64,000 nt of DNA from Paraburkholderia sp. IMGN_8 (GTDB lineage: Bacteria > Pseudomonadota > Gammaproteobacteria > Burkholderiales > Burkholderiaceae): positions 3,844,001-3,908,000 of the forward strand of contig NZ_CP150900.1 in the NCBI RefSeq assembly GCF_038050405.1. The letters run 5' to 3'. This document shows positions 18,939 through 27,239 of this stretch, piece after piece; the first letter of the stretch is position 1; the number at the start of each line of letters is the position of its first letter. The notes beneath the pieces are model-generated. The model worked only from the letters and a program-made list of their open reading frames with translations, had not been told where the DNA came from and made no database searches. The translations under genes and the position numbers were made by a program.

Positions 18939-20012
18939 ATGCCCCCGCACAACACCGACGATGTCCGCATCCGCGAATTGAAAGAACTCACGCCGCCCGC
19001 TCACCTGATCCGCGAATTCGCCTGCGACGAAACAGTGTCCGACGTGATCTACAACTCGCGCAACGCGATGCATCGCATCCTGCACGGCATGGAAGACCGG
19101 CTGATCGTCGTCATCGGACCTTGTTCGATTCATGATACGAAGGCGGCGATGGAATACGCCGGACGTCTCGTCGAACAGCGCAAGCGCTTCGCCGGCGAAC
19201 TCGAAGTCGTGATGCGCGTGTACTTCGAAAAACCGCGCACGACGGTGGGCTGGAAGGGTCTCATCAACGACCCGCATATGGACAACAGCTTCAAGATCAA
19301 TGACGGCCTGCGCACTGCGCGCGAACTGCTGCTGCGCATCAACGAGCTCGGGCTGCCGGCCGGCACCGAATACCTCGACATGATCAGCCCGCAGTACATC
19401 GCCGATCTGATCTCGTGGGGCGCGATCGGTGCGCGCACCACCGAGTCGCAAGTGCATCGTGAACTGGCTTCGGGGCTGTCGTGCCCGGTCGGTTTCAAGA
19501 ACGGCACGGACGGCAACGTCAAGATCGCCGTCGACGCAATCAAGGCCGCGTCGCAACCGCACCATTTCCTGTCGGTCACCAAGGGCGGTCACTCGGCGAT
19601 CGTCTCGACCGCCGGCAATGAGGACTGCCACATCATCCTGCGTGGCGGCAAGACGCCGAACTACGACGCGGACAGCGTCAATGCCGCGTGCGCCGACATC
19701 GGCAAGGCCGGTCTTGCTGCGCGCCTGATGATCGACGCGAGTCACGCGAACAGCTCGAAGAAGCACGAGAATCAGATTCCGGTGTGCGCGGATATCGGCC
19801 GTCAGATTGCTTCGGGTGACGAACGGATTGTCGGTGTGATGGTCGAGTCGCATCTGGTTGCGGGCCGCCAGGATCTGCAGGAAGGCTGCGCGCTGACGTA
19901 CGGCCAGAGCATCACAGATGCCTGCATCGGCTGGGACGAAAGCGTTGGCGTGCTGGAAGGTCTCGCCGAAGCGGTCAAGCAGCGGCGCGTGGCGCGCGGC
20001 AGCGGCAACTAA
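18939..20012 (+). CDS. aroG: 3-deoxy-7-phosphoheptulonate (DAHP) synthase, class I
   Basis: 357 residues. Condenses phosphoenolpyruvate and erythrose 4-phosphate, the first step of the shikimate pathway. Conserved segments are VIGPCSIHDTKAAMEYA, YFEKPRTTVGWKGLINDP, GARTTESQVHRELASG and the metal/substrate region DASHANSSKKHENQ. It belongs to the AroF/G/H type; which amino acid feeds back cannot be told safely. ATG 18939 has AGGAGA six bases upstream. Control by the upstream attenuator is the outstanding feature. Confidence 0.96.
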   Translation: MPPHNTDDVRIRELKELTPPAHLIREFACDETVSDVIYNSRNAMHRILHGMEDRLIVVIGPCSIHDTKAAMEYAGRLVEQRKRFAGELEVVMRVYFEKPRTTVGWKGLINDPHMDNSFKINDGLRTARELLLRINELGLPAGTEYLDMISPQYIADLISWGAIGARTTESQVHRELASGLSCPVGFKNGTDGNVKIAVDAIKAASQPHHFLSVTKGGHSAIVSTAGNEDCHIILRGGKTPNYDADSVNAACADIGKAGLAARLMIDASHANSSKKHENQIPVCADIGRQIASGDERIVGVMVESHLVAGRQDLQEGCALTYGQSITDACIGWDESVGVLEGLAEAVKQRRVARGSGN

Positions 20013-20050
20013 AAAGGCCCTGCGCAGTTGCTGTAATAGGTTCATCGAAA

Positions 20051-20077
20051 AACCCGACTCACCGAGCCGGGTTTTTT
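20051..20077 (+). terminator. Intrinsic terminator of aroG
   Basis: AACCCG (20051-20056), loop, CGGGTT (20068-20073) with a following T-run, 38 bases after the aroG stop codon. Confidence 0.75.
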
Positions 20078-20152
20078 GTTAGCCAAACGGACTAATGGTG
20101 CTTCATGAGCCGCCTCTGTACCGTAACAACTCATTGCCAGGTCGAGTGGGAC

Positions 20153-20181
20153 TTGACCGGGCTGAGTGCTAGGTATAAGAT
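20153..20181 (+). promoter_or_regulatory. Candidate promoter of the toxin-antitoxin pair
   Basis: TTGACC (20153-20158), 17 bases, TAAGAT (20176-20181), with TATAAG two bases earlier as an alternative -10. It lies 20 bases before the toxin start, so the antitoxin could autoregulate from here. Confidence 0.5.
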
Positions 20182-20201
20182 TTTGTACACGAAAGGCGGC
20201 T

Positions 20202-20540
20202 ATGGAGCAGGAAAAAGAAATTCGCTGGATGGGCTCCAGCTATCGCGATTTACTGGCCTTTCCCGAAGAGCCCCGCCGTCAGGCCGGATTTCAACTTGGC
20301 AAGATTCAGGCAGGTCTGGACCCTGACGACTGGAAACCGTTTGATGCGATCGGTGCCGGAACCCGCGAGATTCGCATGAGGGAAGCAGACGGTATTTATC
20401 GCGTGATGTATGTGACAAAGTTCGTGGAAGCGTTGTACGTGCTGCATTGCTTCCAGAAAAAGACGCAGAAGCTTGGGCAGCACGATAGAAGCATTGCAGA
20501 GACGCGGTATCGCGCCATAGTCAACGATAGGAAAACTTAA
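20202..20540 (+). CDS. Type II toxin, RelE/ParE superfamily (HigB / phage Gp49-like)
   Basis: 112 residues. The pattern matches the Gp49-like HigB family: LLAFPEEPRRQAGFQLGKIQ near the start, then REIRMREADGIYRVMYVTKF and LYVLHCFQKKTQK, the basic strand end that carries catalytic residues in this family. Such toxins usually cut mRNA on the ribosome. The toxin-first order, with the antitoxin starting 3 bases after the stop, is typical of HigBA. Start ATG 20202 has a GGCGGC-like, weak binding site. The pair is bounded by the aroG terminator and hmp. Confidence 0.85.
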   Translation: MEQEKEIRWMGSSYRDLLAFPEEPRRQAGFQLGKIQAGLDPDDWKPFDAIGAGTREIRMREADGIYRVMYVTKFVEALYVLHCFQKKTQKLGQHDRSIAETRYRAIVNDRKT

Positions 20541-20543
20541 CAA

Positions 20544-20876
20544 ATGACGATCGACACCAAAATCCGTCACGTGACAAAACCCGGTGCAAACCTGTTTCTC
20601 GAACTCGGCTTTTCCGCTGAAGAAGCCAAGCGCTTGCACGCCGCGTCGCAAAAACAGATCAACGACACGCGCCTGCTCAAAGAGCAGTTGATGACCGAAC
20701 TGTCTAGCTGGATCGAGCAGCATCACCTCAAGCAAGCGGAGGCTGCCGAGATTCTGATGGTGTCGCGGCCGCGCGTCTCCGACGTGGTCAACAAAAAGAC
20801 CACCAAGTTCACCATCGATACCCTGGTCGAAATGATGAGCCGTATCGGCAAGCCGGTTACGCTGGCGGTCGGTTGA
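20544..20876 (+). CDS. Type II antitoxin, XRE-family helix-turn-helix (HigA-like)
   Basis: 110 residues. The C-terminal half is an XRE helix-turn-helix: HLKQAEAAEILMVSRPRVS with recognition helix RVSDVVNKKTTKF, ending LVEMMSRIGKPVTLAV. The N-terminal half probably binds the toxin. It would neutralise the upstream toxin and repress the shared promoter. Only three bases separate it from the toxin stop codon, so translation is probably coupled. Confidence 0.88.
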   Translation: MTIDTKIRHVTKPGANLFLELGFSAEEAKRLHAASQKQINDTRLLKEQLMTELSSWIEQHHLKQAEAAEILMVSRPRVSDVVNKKTTKFTIDTLVEMMSRIGKPVTLAVG

Positions 20877-20924
20877 GGCGCACGGCGCTTCACACGTGTT
20901 TTCCGCACGCGTCTGCCGTGCGCC
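20877..20924. terminator. Inverted repeat between convergent antitoxin and hmp
   Basis: GGCGCACGGC (20877-20886) is perfectly complementary to GCCGTGCGCC (20915-20924), starting directly after the antitoxin stop codon and ending 7 bases before the hmp stop codon. The symmetrical position suits a bidirectional terminator, but there is no T-run. Confidence 0.45.
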
Positions 20925-20930
20925 CTCGCT

Positions 20931-22136
20931 TTACTCCACCACGCCTGATCCGAACACTTCGGTGTGAATCCGTGCCGCGTCCACACCGAGCGCGGCCAAC
21001 GCGTCGCACTGTGCACGCATGAACGGCACCGGCCCGCAGATGTAGTAATCCGCATCGGGCACGATCACTTTGTCGGCGATTTTCGCTACATCGAGGCGAC
21101 CTTCGAAGTCGTAGTCGATGCCGGCACGGTCGCTCGCTTCAATGGCTTCGTAGAACACCGCGCGCGTGACGTTAGGATGCGCTGCGACCTTGTCGTTCAA
21201 CCACTGCCGGAACGCGTGCACACGGCCGTTGCGGCACGCATGCACAAAGGTCACGCTCCGTTCGCTCTGATCCGCGAGCAGCGTGGACAACATCGAGGTC
21301 ATCGGCGTCACGCCTACGCCGCCGCTCATCAGCACCACCGGCGTAGTTTTCTTACGGTCGAGCGTGAAGTCGCCCATCGGCGCGCTGACATGCACCACCG
21401 CGCCCACTTCCACACCGTCGTGCAGCAGGTTGGACACGTGGCCCGGCGCCGTGTCTTCGCGGCCTGCTTCACGCTTCACCGAGATACGCAGCCATTTGCC
21501 GTTCGGCGCATCCGACAAACTGTATTGCCGCGGCTGATCGACGCCAAGATCATCGACAAAGCGCTTCACGCTCAGATATTGACCGGGCTCGAAGCCGCAA
21601 GCCGGCGAACCGTCGGCGGGAGTCAGATAGAACGACGTGATTTCATCGCTCTCCACCTCCTTGCCCGCGACCTTGAACGGCCGGAAGCCGCTCCATGCGG
21701 CGCCTTGATAGAGCTTCGCCTCCGCGCCGACGAAAATGTCGGCGAGCTGCCCATATGCGGCTTCCCACGCGCCGAGCGTCTCCTGATCGACCGCGTCGCC
21801 CAGTACGTCGACAATCGCGCCCAGCAGGTGACGCCCCACGATCGGATACTGCTCCGGCCGGATATTCAGGCTGGCGTGCTTGTGGGCGATTCGCGAGACA
21901 GTCGGGCCCAGTGCGCCGAGATTGTCGATATTGGCGGCATACGCGTACACCGCCTTCGCCAGCGTTTCCGGTTGGCTGCCGCTCTTCTGGTGGGTCTGGT
22001 TGAACACGTTCTTCAACTCGGGATGGTGCGCGAACATGCGCTTGTAGAAGTGCCTGGTGATGGTCGTGCCGTGTTCGGCAAGAACGGGAACTGTGGCTTT
22101 AACGCGGGCAATCTGGTCGGCAGTGAGGGCGGTCAT
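20931..22136 (-). CDS. hmp: Flavohaemoprotein (nitric oxide dioxygenase)
   Basis: 401 residues. Converts NO to nitrate with O2 and NAD(P)H. Globin domain at residues 1-140 with the proximal haem histidine in IAHKHASLNI; FAD-binding RQYSLSDAP and NAD-binding VVLMSGGVGVTPM follow, ending YYICGPVPFMRAQCDAL. Order and length match Hmp. An NsrR-like operator precedes the gene. Confidence 0.97.
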   Translation of the reverse strand: MTALTADQIARVKATVPVLAEHGTTITRHFYKRMFAHHPELKNVFNQTHQKSGSQPETLAKAVYAYAANIDNLGALGPTVSRIAHKHASLNIRPEQYPIVGRHLLGAIVDVLGDAVDQETLGAWEAAYGQLADIFVGAEAKLYQGAAWSGFRPFKVAGKEVESDEITSFYLTPADGSPACGFEPGQYLSVKRFVDDLGVDQPRQYSLSDAPNGKWLRISVKREAGREDTAPGHVSNLLHDGVEVGAVVHVSAPMGDFTLDRKKTTPVVLMSGGVGVTPMTSMLSTLLADQSERSVTFVHACRNGRVHAFRQWLNDKVAAHPNVTRAVFYEAIEASDRAGIDYDFEGRLDVAKIADKVIVPDADYYICGPVPFMRAQCDALAALGVDAARIHTEVFGSGVVE

Positions 22137-22151
22137 GGGTGCTTCTCCTTA

Positions 22152-22174
22152 AAGATGCATTTACAATACATTTT
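22152..22174 (-). promoter_or_regulatory. NsrR-like operator of hmp
   Basis: An 11-base arm AAGATGCATTT and, after one base, the near-complementary arm CAATACATTTT. This follows the palindromic proteobacterial NsrR consensus, 11-1-11 bases, with only a few mismatches, in the right place 15 bases upstream of the hmp ATG. NsrR, an NO-sensing Fe-S repressor, controls hmp in many bacteria; nsrR is not in this window. Confidence 0.72.
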
Positions 22175-22234
22175 TAAGAAGAAAATTTGACCCGGACAGA
22201 TTGTCACAGGGCCAAAGCGGGATGAAGAGTGGTT

Positions 22235-22789
22235 CTAGCCGGCGCCGCGCTCGTGCTGCCACAGCACGTCGCTGCCGCCGTCCGCGCGATTGAGCACGCG
22301 CGCCAGCACGAACAGCAGGTCGGACAGCCGGTTCACATACTGGCGCGGCGCAGGATTGATCGTCTCCACCTCGCCCAGTGCGACGATCGCGCGCTCGGCG
22401 CGGCGGCACACCGTGCGGCACACGTGCGCGAGCGCAGCCGCGCGCGAGCCGCCCGGCAGGATGAACTCCTTCAAAGGCGGCAAGGTCGCGTTGTAGTCGG
22501 CGAGCCAGTTGTCGAGTTGGCCGAGATGCTTGTCGGTAATCATCGTGTGGCCGGGAATGCAGAGTTCGCCGCCGAGGTCGAACAGGTCGTGCTGAATTGC
22601 GACCAGCGCCGCGCGCACCTTGTCGGGCAGCGTTTCGCACAGCAACACGCCGAGATTCGAATTGAGTTCGTCGACGTCGCCGATTGCGGCGATGCGCGCA
22701 TCGTCTTTACGCACGCGGCGGCCGTCGCCGAGACCGGTGGTGCCGTCGTCGCCCGTACGGGTGGCGATCTTGCTCAAGCGGTTGCCCAT
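22235..22789 (-). CDS. Cob(I)alamin adenosyltransferase, PduO type
   Basis: 184 residues. Transfers the adenosyl group of ATP to cob(I)alamin to form coenzyme B12. The start contains the ATP-binding motif TRTGDDGTTGLGDG, with IGDVDELNS further on and the helical core CRTVCRRAERAIV, all diagnostic of the PduO/MMAB family. ATG 22789 has GGGAGA six bases upstream. A single gene, not next to other cobalamin genes. Confidence 0.93.
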   Translation of the reverse strand: MGNRLSKIATRTGDDGTTGLGDGRRVRKDDARIAAIGDVDELNSNLGVLLCETLPDKVRAALVAIQHDLFDLGGELCIPGHTMITDKHLGQLDNWLADYNATLPPLKEFILPGGSRAAALAHVCRTVCRRAERAIVALGEVETINPAPRQYVNRLSDLLFVLARVLNRADGGSDVLWQHERGAG

Positions 22790-22998
22790 GATGTCTCCCA
22801 TCCCATTCAGTGACGATGCGTCCGCGCAGGCTAACCGCCTGGCCACCGCGTTAGCCACCGCGTTTATCCATATTGCGCGCATTGCGAAGTCGCCGCCATT
22901 ATAGGACCGGCAACCGGCCGCGACGCCGGCCCACGGGCGATCGGCGTAAAATGAATCACCAGTTGTGGAACAGCTCTGCCCAATATCAGGAGACATGC

Positions 22999-24414
22999 GT
23001 GAACCATCCCGTGCCGCCGGCGCCACTGCGCCGGCCGTTTCCCGCCGAGTTGCTGAGCGCGCTCAAAGCCGTCTTTGCGGAACGTGTGTCGACTGCCGAA
23101 GCAGTGCGCGCCCATCATGGCCGCGATGAATCGCCGTTCGATCCGCAACTGCCCGACGCCGTCGTGTTCGCGCGCAATACCGAAGACGCCCAAACCATCG
23201 TCAAGCTGTGCGGCCAGTACAACGTGCCGATCATCCCATACGGCAACGGCTCGTCGCTCGAAGGGCATCTGCTGGCGGTGCAAGGCGGCGTGTCGATCGA
23301 TCTGTCGGAAATGAACCGCGTACTGTCGATCAATGCGGAAGACCTCACGGTCACCGTCGAGCCAGGCATCTCACGCAAGCAACTGAACGAAGCGCTGCGC
23401 GACACCGGCCTGTTTTTCCCGATCGACCCGGGCGCGGACGCAAGCATCGGCGGCATGTCGGCCACGCGCGCGTCGGGCACCAACGCTGTGCGCTATGGCA
23501 CGATGCGCGAGAACGTGCTCGGGCTGACGGTCGTTCTGGCCGACGGCCGCGTGATCAAAACCGGCACACGGGCGCGCAAGTCGTCGGCGGGTTATGACCT
23601 CACGCGCCTGTTCGTCGGTTCGGAAGGCACGCTCGGCGTGATCACGGAAATCACCGTGCGCCTCTATCCGCAGCCGGAAGCGGTCTCGGCAGCGGTATGC
23701 GCATTTCCGTCGATGGGCGATGCGGTGCGCGCGGTCATCGAAACGATTCAGATCGGGGTGCCGATCGCGCGTGTCGAGTTCGTCGACTCGCTCGCGATCC
23801 GCTCGATCAATCGTCATTCGAATCTGACGTTACGCGAGGCGCCGACGCTCTTCTTCGAATTCCACGGCACCGAAGCCGGTGTGAAAGAACAGGCCGAACT
23901 GGTGCAGGAGATCGTCGCGCAGAATGCCGGCGAAGGTTTCGAATGGGCGACCCGGCCGGAAGACCGCAGCCGCCTGTGGAACGCGCGCCACAACGCCTAT
24001 TTCGCGATGCTGCAACTGAAGCCCGGCTGCCGCGCGGTCACCACCGACGTCTGCGTGCCGATCTCGCGCCTCGCGGAATGCGTGGTGGAAACGGAACAGG
24101 ATCTGAAGGCATCGCCACTGCCCTGCCCGATCGTCGGCCATGTCGGCGACGGCAACTTCCACGTCGCGATCCTGATCGACCCGCACAAGCCCGAAGAACT
24201 CGCCGAAGCCGAGCGTCTGAACGAGCGCATCGTCCAACGCGCGCTGCGCATGGATGGCACCTGCACCGGCGAGCACGGCGTCGGCTTGCACAAGATGAAC
24301 TTCCTGCTCGAAGAACACGGCGAAGTCGCCGTCGATACGATGCGCTCGATCAAACACGCGCTCGATCCGCGCAATCTGATGAACCCGGGCAAGATTTTTT
24401 CGTGGGCAGCTTGA
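22999..24414 (+). CDS. FAD-linked oxidase, D-lactate dehydrogenase / GlcD-like
   Basis: 471 residues of the VAO flavoprotein family (FAD_binding_4 then FAD-oxidase C-terminal domain). FAD contacts: IIPYGNGSSLEGH near residue 80 and GADASIGGMSATRASG near residue 150; the C-terminus has the conserved GHVGDGNFHVAI and GEHGVGLHKMNFL. The closest match by eye is cytochrome-linked D-lactate dehydrogenase; D-2-hydroxyglutarate or glycolate are other possible substrates. The GTG at 22999 has AGGAGA five bases upstream and is preferred over ATG 22951. It lies 87 bases before glcD. Confidence 0.85.
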   Translation: MNHPVPPAPLRRPFPAELLSALKAVFAERVSTAEAVRAHHGRDESPFDPQLPDAVVFARNTEDAQTIVKLCGQYNVPIIPYGNGSSLEGHLLAVQGGVSIDLSEMNRVLSINAEDLTVTVEPGISRKQLNEALRDTGLFFPIDPGADASIGGMSATRASGTNAVRYGTMRENVLGLTVVLADGRVIKTGTRARKSSAGYDLTRLFVGSEGTLGVITEITVRLYPQPEAVSAAVCAFPSMGDAVRAVIETIQIGVPIARVEFVDSLAIRSINRHSNLTLREAPTLFFEFHGTEAGVKEQAELVQEIVAQNAGEGFEWATRPEDRSRLWNARHNAYFAMLQLKPGCRAVTTDVCVPISRLAECVVETEQDLKASPLPCPIVGHVGDGNFHVAILIDPHKPEELAEAERLNERIVQRALRMDGTCTGEHGVGLHKMNFLLEEHGEVAVDTMRSIKHALDPRNLMNPGKIFSWAA

Positions 24415-24500
24415 GGCGTCATTGACACGCGGTTAAAGCGCCGCAGCCGCTGTTGAGCTCGAGCGGCACGAAGGGTGAAAAGTACGAGGAGACGAGTCAC

Positions 24501-25994
24501 ATGAACGCACCCGCTGAACTGACGGCCGAAGTTCTCGCCCAGCGCCAGCGCGAAGTCGTGCAGGCGCTGATGGCCGTGCTGCCGACCCACTGTCTGCTGT
24601 ATCGCGAAGAGGACACCGTGGCCTACGAGTGCGACGGCCTCGCCGCCTATCGGCGGCTGCCGCTCGCCGTCGCGCTGCCGGAGACGGAATCGCAAGTGCA
24701 GCGCATTGTGCAGATCTGCCACCGGCTCGACGTGCCGATCGTGCCACGCGGCGCGGGCACCGGCTTGTCGGGCGGCGCGATGCCGATTCGTCACGGCGTG
24801 GTGGTGTCGCTCGCGCGCTTCAGGAAGATCGTCGAAGTCGATTCGTACGCGCGTACCGCGACGGTGCAGCCGGGCGTGCGCAATCTGTCGATTTCCGAGG
24901 CCGCCGCGCCGTACGGCTTGTACTACGCACCCGATCCGTCGTCGCAGATCGCCTGCACGATCGGCGGCAATGTGTCGGAGAATTCAGGCGGCGTGCACTG
25001 CCTCAAATACGGCCTCACCGTGCACAACGTGTTGCGCGTGCGCGCCGTGACGATGGAAGGCGAAATCGTCGAATTCGGCTCGCTTGCGCCAGACGCGCCA
25101 GGGCTCGATCTGCTCGCGGTGTTGATCGGCAGCGAAGGAATGTTCGCGATCGTCACCGAAGTCACCGTCAAGCTGATTCCGAAGCCGCAAACCGCGCAGG
25201 TCATCATGGCCAGTTTCGACGACGTCGTTAAAGGCGGCGATGCGGTCGCCAGCATTATCGCGGCGGGCATCATCCCGGCTGGTCTGGAGATGATGGACAA
25301 ACCGGCCACGCGCGCCGTCGAAGAATTCGTCAACGCGGGCTACGATCTCGACGCGGCGGCGATCCTGCTATGCGAATCGGACGGCACACCCGAAGAAGTC
25401 GCTGACGAAATCGTGCGCATGACCGCGGTGCTGCGCGAACACGGCGCAACCCGCATCCAGATTTCGCGCTCGGAAAGCGAAAGGCTGCGCTTCTGGTCGG
25501 GGCGCAAGAACGCTTTTCCGGCCGCCGGCCGCATTTCACCCGACTACTACTGCATGGACGGCACGGTGCCGCGCCGCAGCATCGGCCCATTGCTCGCGCG
25601 CATCGAAGTCATGGAAAAGAAATACGGCCTGCGCTGCATCAACGTGTTCCATGCCGGCGACGGCAACATGCACCCGCTGATTCTGTTCAACGGCAACGAC
25701 ATGGACGAATGGCATCGGGCCGAAGCGTTCGGTGCCGACATTCTCGAGACGTGCGTCGAACTGGGCGGCACGGTAACGGGCGAGCACGGCGTCGGCATCG
25801 AGAAGATCAACTCGATGTGCGTGCAGTTCTCACCCGAAGAGCGCGACGCGTTTCACGCGGTCAAGCGCGCTTTCGATTCGCCCGGCTTGCTGAATCCGGA
25901 CAAGGGCATCCCGACGCGCGCGCGTTGCGCCGAGTACGGCAAGATGCACGTACGCGGCGGCTTGCTGCCGCATCCGGAACTGCCGCGGTTTTAA
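24501..25994 (+). CDS. glcD: Glycolate oxidase FAD-binding subunit GlcD
   Basis: 497-residue catalytic flavoprotein of glycolate oxidase. FAD-binding region: VPRGAGTGLSGGAMP, CTIGGNVSENSGGVHCLKYG and LIGSEGMFAIVTEVTVKL. The C-terminal domain has NVFHAGDGNMHPLILF and GEHGVGIEKINSM. It is longer at the C-terminus than its upstream paralogue. ATG 24501 has GAGGAGA upstream. It forms a group with glcE and glcF; glycolate is oxidised to glyoxylate. Confidence 0.93.
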   Translation: MNAPAELTAEVLAQRQREVVQALMAVLPTHCLLYREEDTVAYECDGLAAYRRLPLAVALPETESQVQRIVQICHRLDVPIVPRGAGTGLSGGAMPIRHGVVVSLARFRKIVEVDSYARTATVQPGVRNLSISEAAAPYGLYYAPDPSSQIACTIGGNVSENSGGVHCLKYGLTVHNVLRVRAVTMEGEIVEFGSLAPDAPGLDLLAVLIGSEGMFAIVTEVTVKLIPKPQTAQVIMASFDDVVKGGDAVASIIAAGIIPAGLEMMDKPATRAVEEFVNAGYDLDAAAILLCESDGTPEEVADEIVRMTAVLREHGATRIQISRSESERLRFWSGRKNAFPAAGRISPDYYCMDGTVPRRSIGPLLARIEVMEKKYGLRCINVFHAGDGNMHPLILFNGNDMDEWHRAEAFGADILETCVELGGTVTGEHGVGIEKINSMCVQFSPEERDAFHAVKRAFDSPGLLNPDKGIPTRARCAEYGKMHVRGGLLPHPELPRF

Positions 25995-26086
25995 GCATTT
26001 TCGACCCGCCGACGCACTGCGCATACTTTGCGCCGGCGGCTCTTCCCTGGTCCCACCCTGATTACCCGATGCGGGTCCGCTCCGGG

Positions 26087-26114
26087 TTGTCAGCGAGCCC
26101 CCGCCCGGTACAAT
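26087..26114 (+). promoter_or_regulatory. Candidate promoter of glcE-glcF
   Basis: TTGTCA (26087-26092), 16 bases, TACAAT (26109-26114), 28 bases before the glcE ATG. It would allow glcEF expression apart from glcD, from which it is separated by 148 bases. Confidence 0.5.
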
Positions 26115-26142
26115 CAAGCGAAACACAACGAAGCGGGGCACC

Positions 26143-27231
26143 ATGGAAGAGGACGACATCGTCGCCGTTTGGTCCGAACGCGTGCGTTCGGCCAGCGCCG
26201 AAGGGCGCACGTTGCGCATCCGTGGCGGCGGCACCAAAGACTGGTACGGCCAGACACTGGAAGGCGACATCCTCGACACGCGCGCTTATCGCGGCATCAT
26301 CGCCTACGACCCGGCCGAGCTCGTCATTACCGCGCGCGCAGGCACACCCCTGCTGGAGATCGAAGCCGCGCTCGCCGAACACCATCAGATGCTCGCCTTC
26401 GAGCCGCCGCACTTCGGCCCGCAGGCTACCTTCGGCGGCTGCATCGCGGCGGGCATCGCCGGTCCGCGCCGGCCGGCCGCAGGTGCCGCGCGCGACTTCG
26501 TGCTCGGCGCGGTGATCATGAACGGCCACGGGGAAACACTGCATTTCGGCGGCCAGGTGGTGAAGAACGTCGCCGGTTATGACGTGTCCCGTTTGATGGC
26601 AGGCTCGCTCGGCACCTTGGGGTTGATCCTCGAACTGTCCATCAAGGTGCTGCCGCTGCCGCAGGCCGAAGCCACCCTCAAATTCGACATGAACGGCACC
26701 GACGCGGTCCGCAAGCTCAACGAATGGGGTGGCCGGCCATTGCCGATCACGGCGAGCGCATGGCGTCACGGTACGCTGGCCGTGCGGCTGGCGGGCGCGG
26801 AAGCGGCGGTCAAGGCGGCCCGCACGGCACTCGGCGGAGAGGTGGTCGACGCGGTCGAAGCAGAGCGCTTCTGGGCCGGCTTGCGCGAACAGACCGACCC
26901 GTTCTTTGCGGCGATCGCGCCGAAGGCCGCGCTGTGGCGCCTCGCACTGCCGTCGATCACCGAACCGCTGCAACTGCCCGGCGCGCAACTGATGGAATGG
27001 GGCGGCGGCCAACGCTGGTGGATCACCGACACCGACGCGCAAACCGTGCGCATCAGCGCGAAACAGGCCGGCGGCCACGCCACGATCTTCCGCACCGGTC
27101 TTGGCTACGACCGCAGCGCCGGCGTATTCACGCCGCTGCCCGCGCCGCTGATGAAGATCCATCGCGGCCTGAAAACCGCCTTCGACCCCGCCCGCATTTT
27201 CAATCGCGGCCGGCTCTACCCTGACTTCTGA
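26143..27231 (+). CDS. glcE: Glycolate oxidase subunit GlcE
   Basis: 362 residues, a second FAD-binding subunit of the same fold as GlcD but lacking its C-terminal domain. Seen: LRIRGGGTKDWYG, FGPQATFGGCIAAGIAGPRR and KNVAGYDVSRLMAGSLGTLG, the GlcE pattern. It ends 8 bases before glcF. It works with GlcD and GlcF in the membrane-associated glycolate oxidase. Confidence 0.95.
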   Translation: MEEDDIVAVWSERVRSASAEGRTLRIRGGGTKDWYGQTLEGDILDTRAYRGIIAYDPAELVITARAGTPLLEIEAALAEHHQMLAFEPPHFGPQATFGGCIAAGIAGPRRPAAGAARDFVLGAVIMNGHGETLHFGGQVVKNVAGYDVSRLMAGSLGTLGLILELSIKVLPLPQAEATLKFDMNGTDAVRKLNEWGGRPLPITASAWRHGTLAVRLAGAEAAVKAARTALGGEVVDAVEAERFWAGLREQTDPFFAAIAPKAALWRLALPSITEPLQLPGAQLMEWGGGQRWWITDTDAQTVRISAKQAGGHATIFRTGLGYDRSAGVFTPLPAPLMKIHRGLKTAFDPARIFNRGRLYPDF

Positions 27232-27239
27232 GCGACGCG

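Noticed and set aside
20105..20326. Alternative 73-codon frame overlapping the toxin gene
   Set aside because: Starts before the promoter's -10 box and overlaps the toxin out of frame; the toxin frame has recognisable family motifs.
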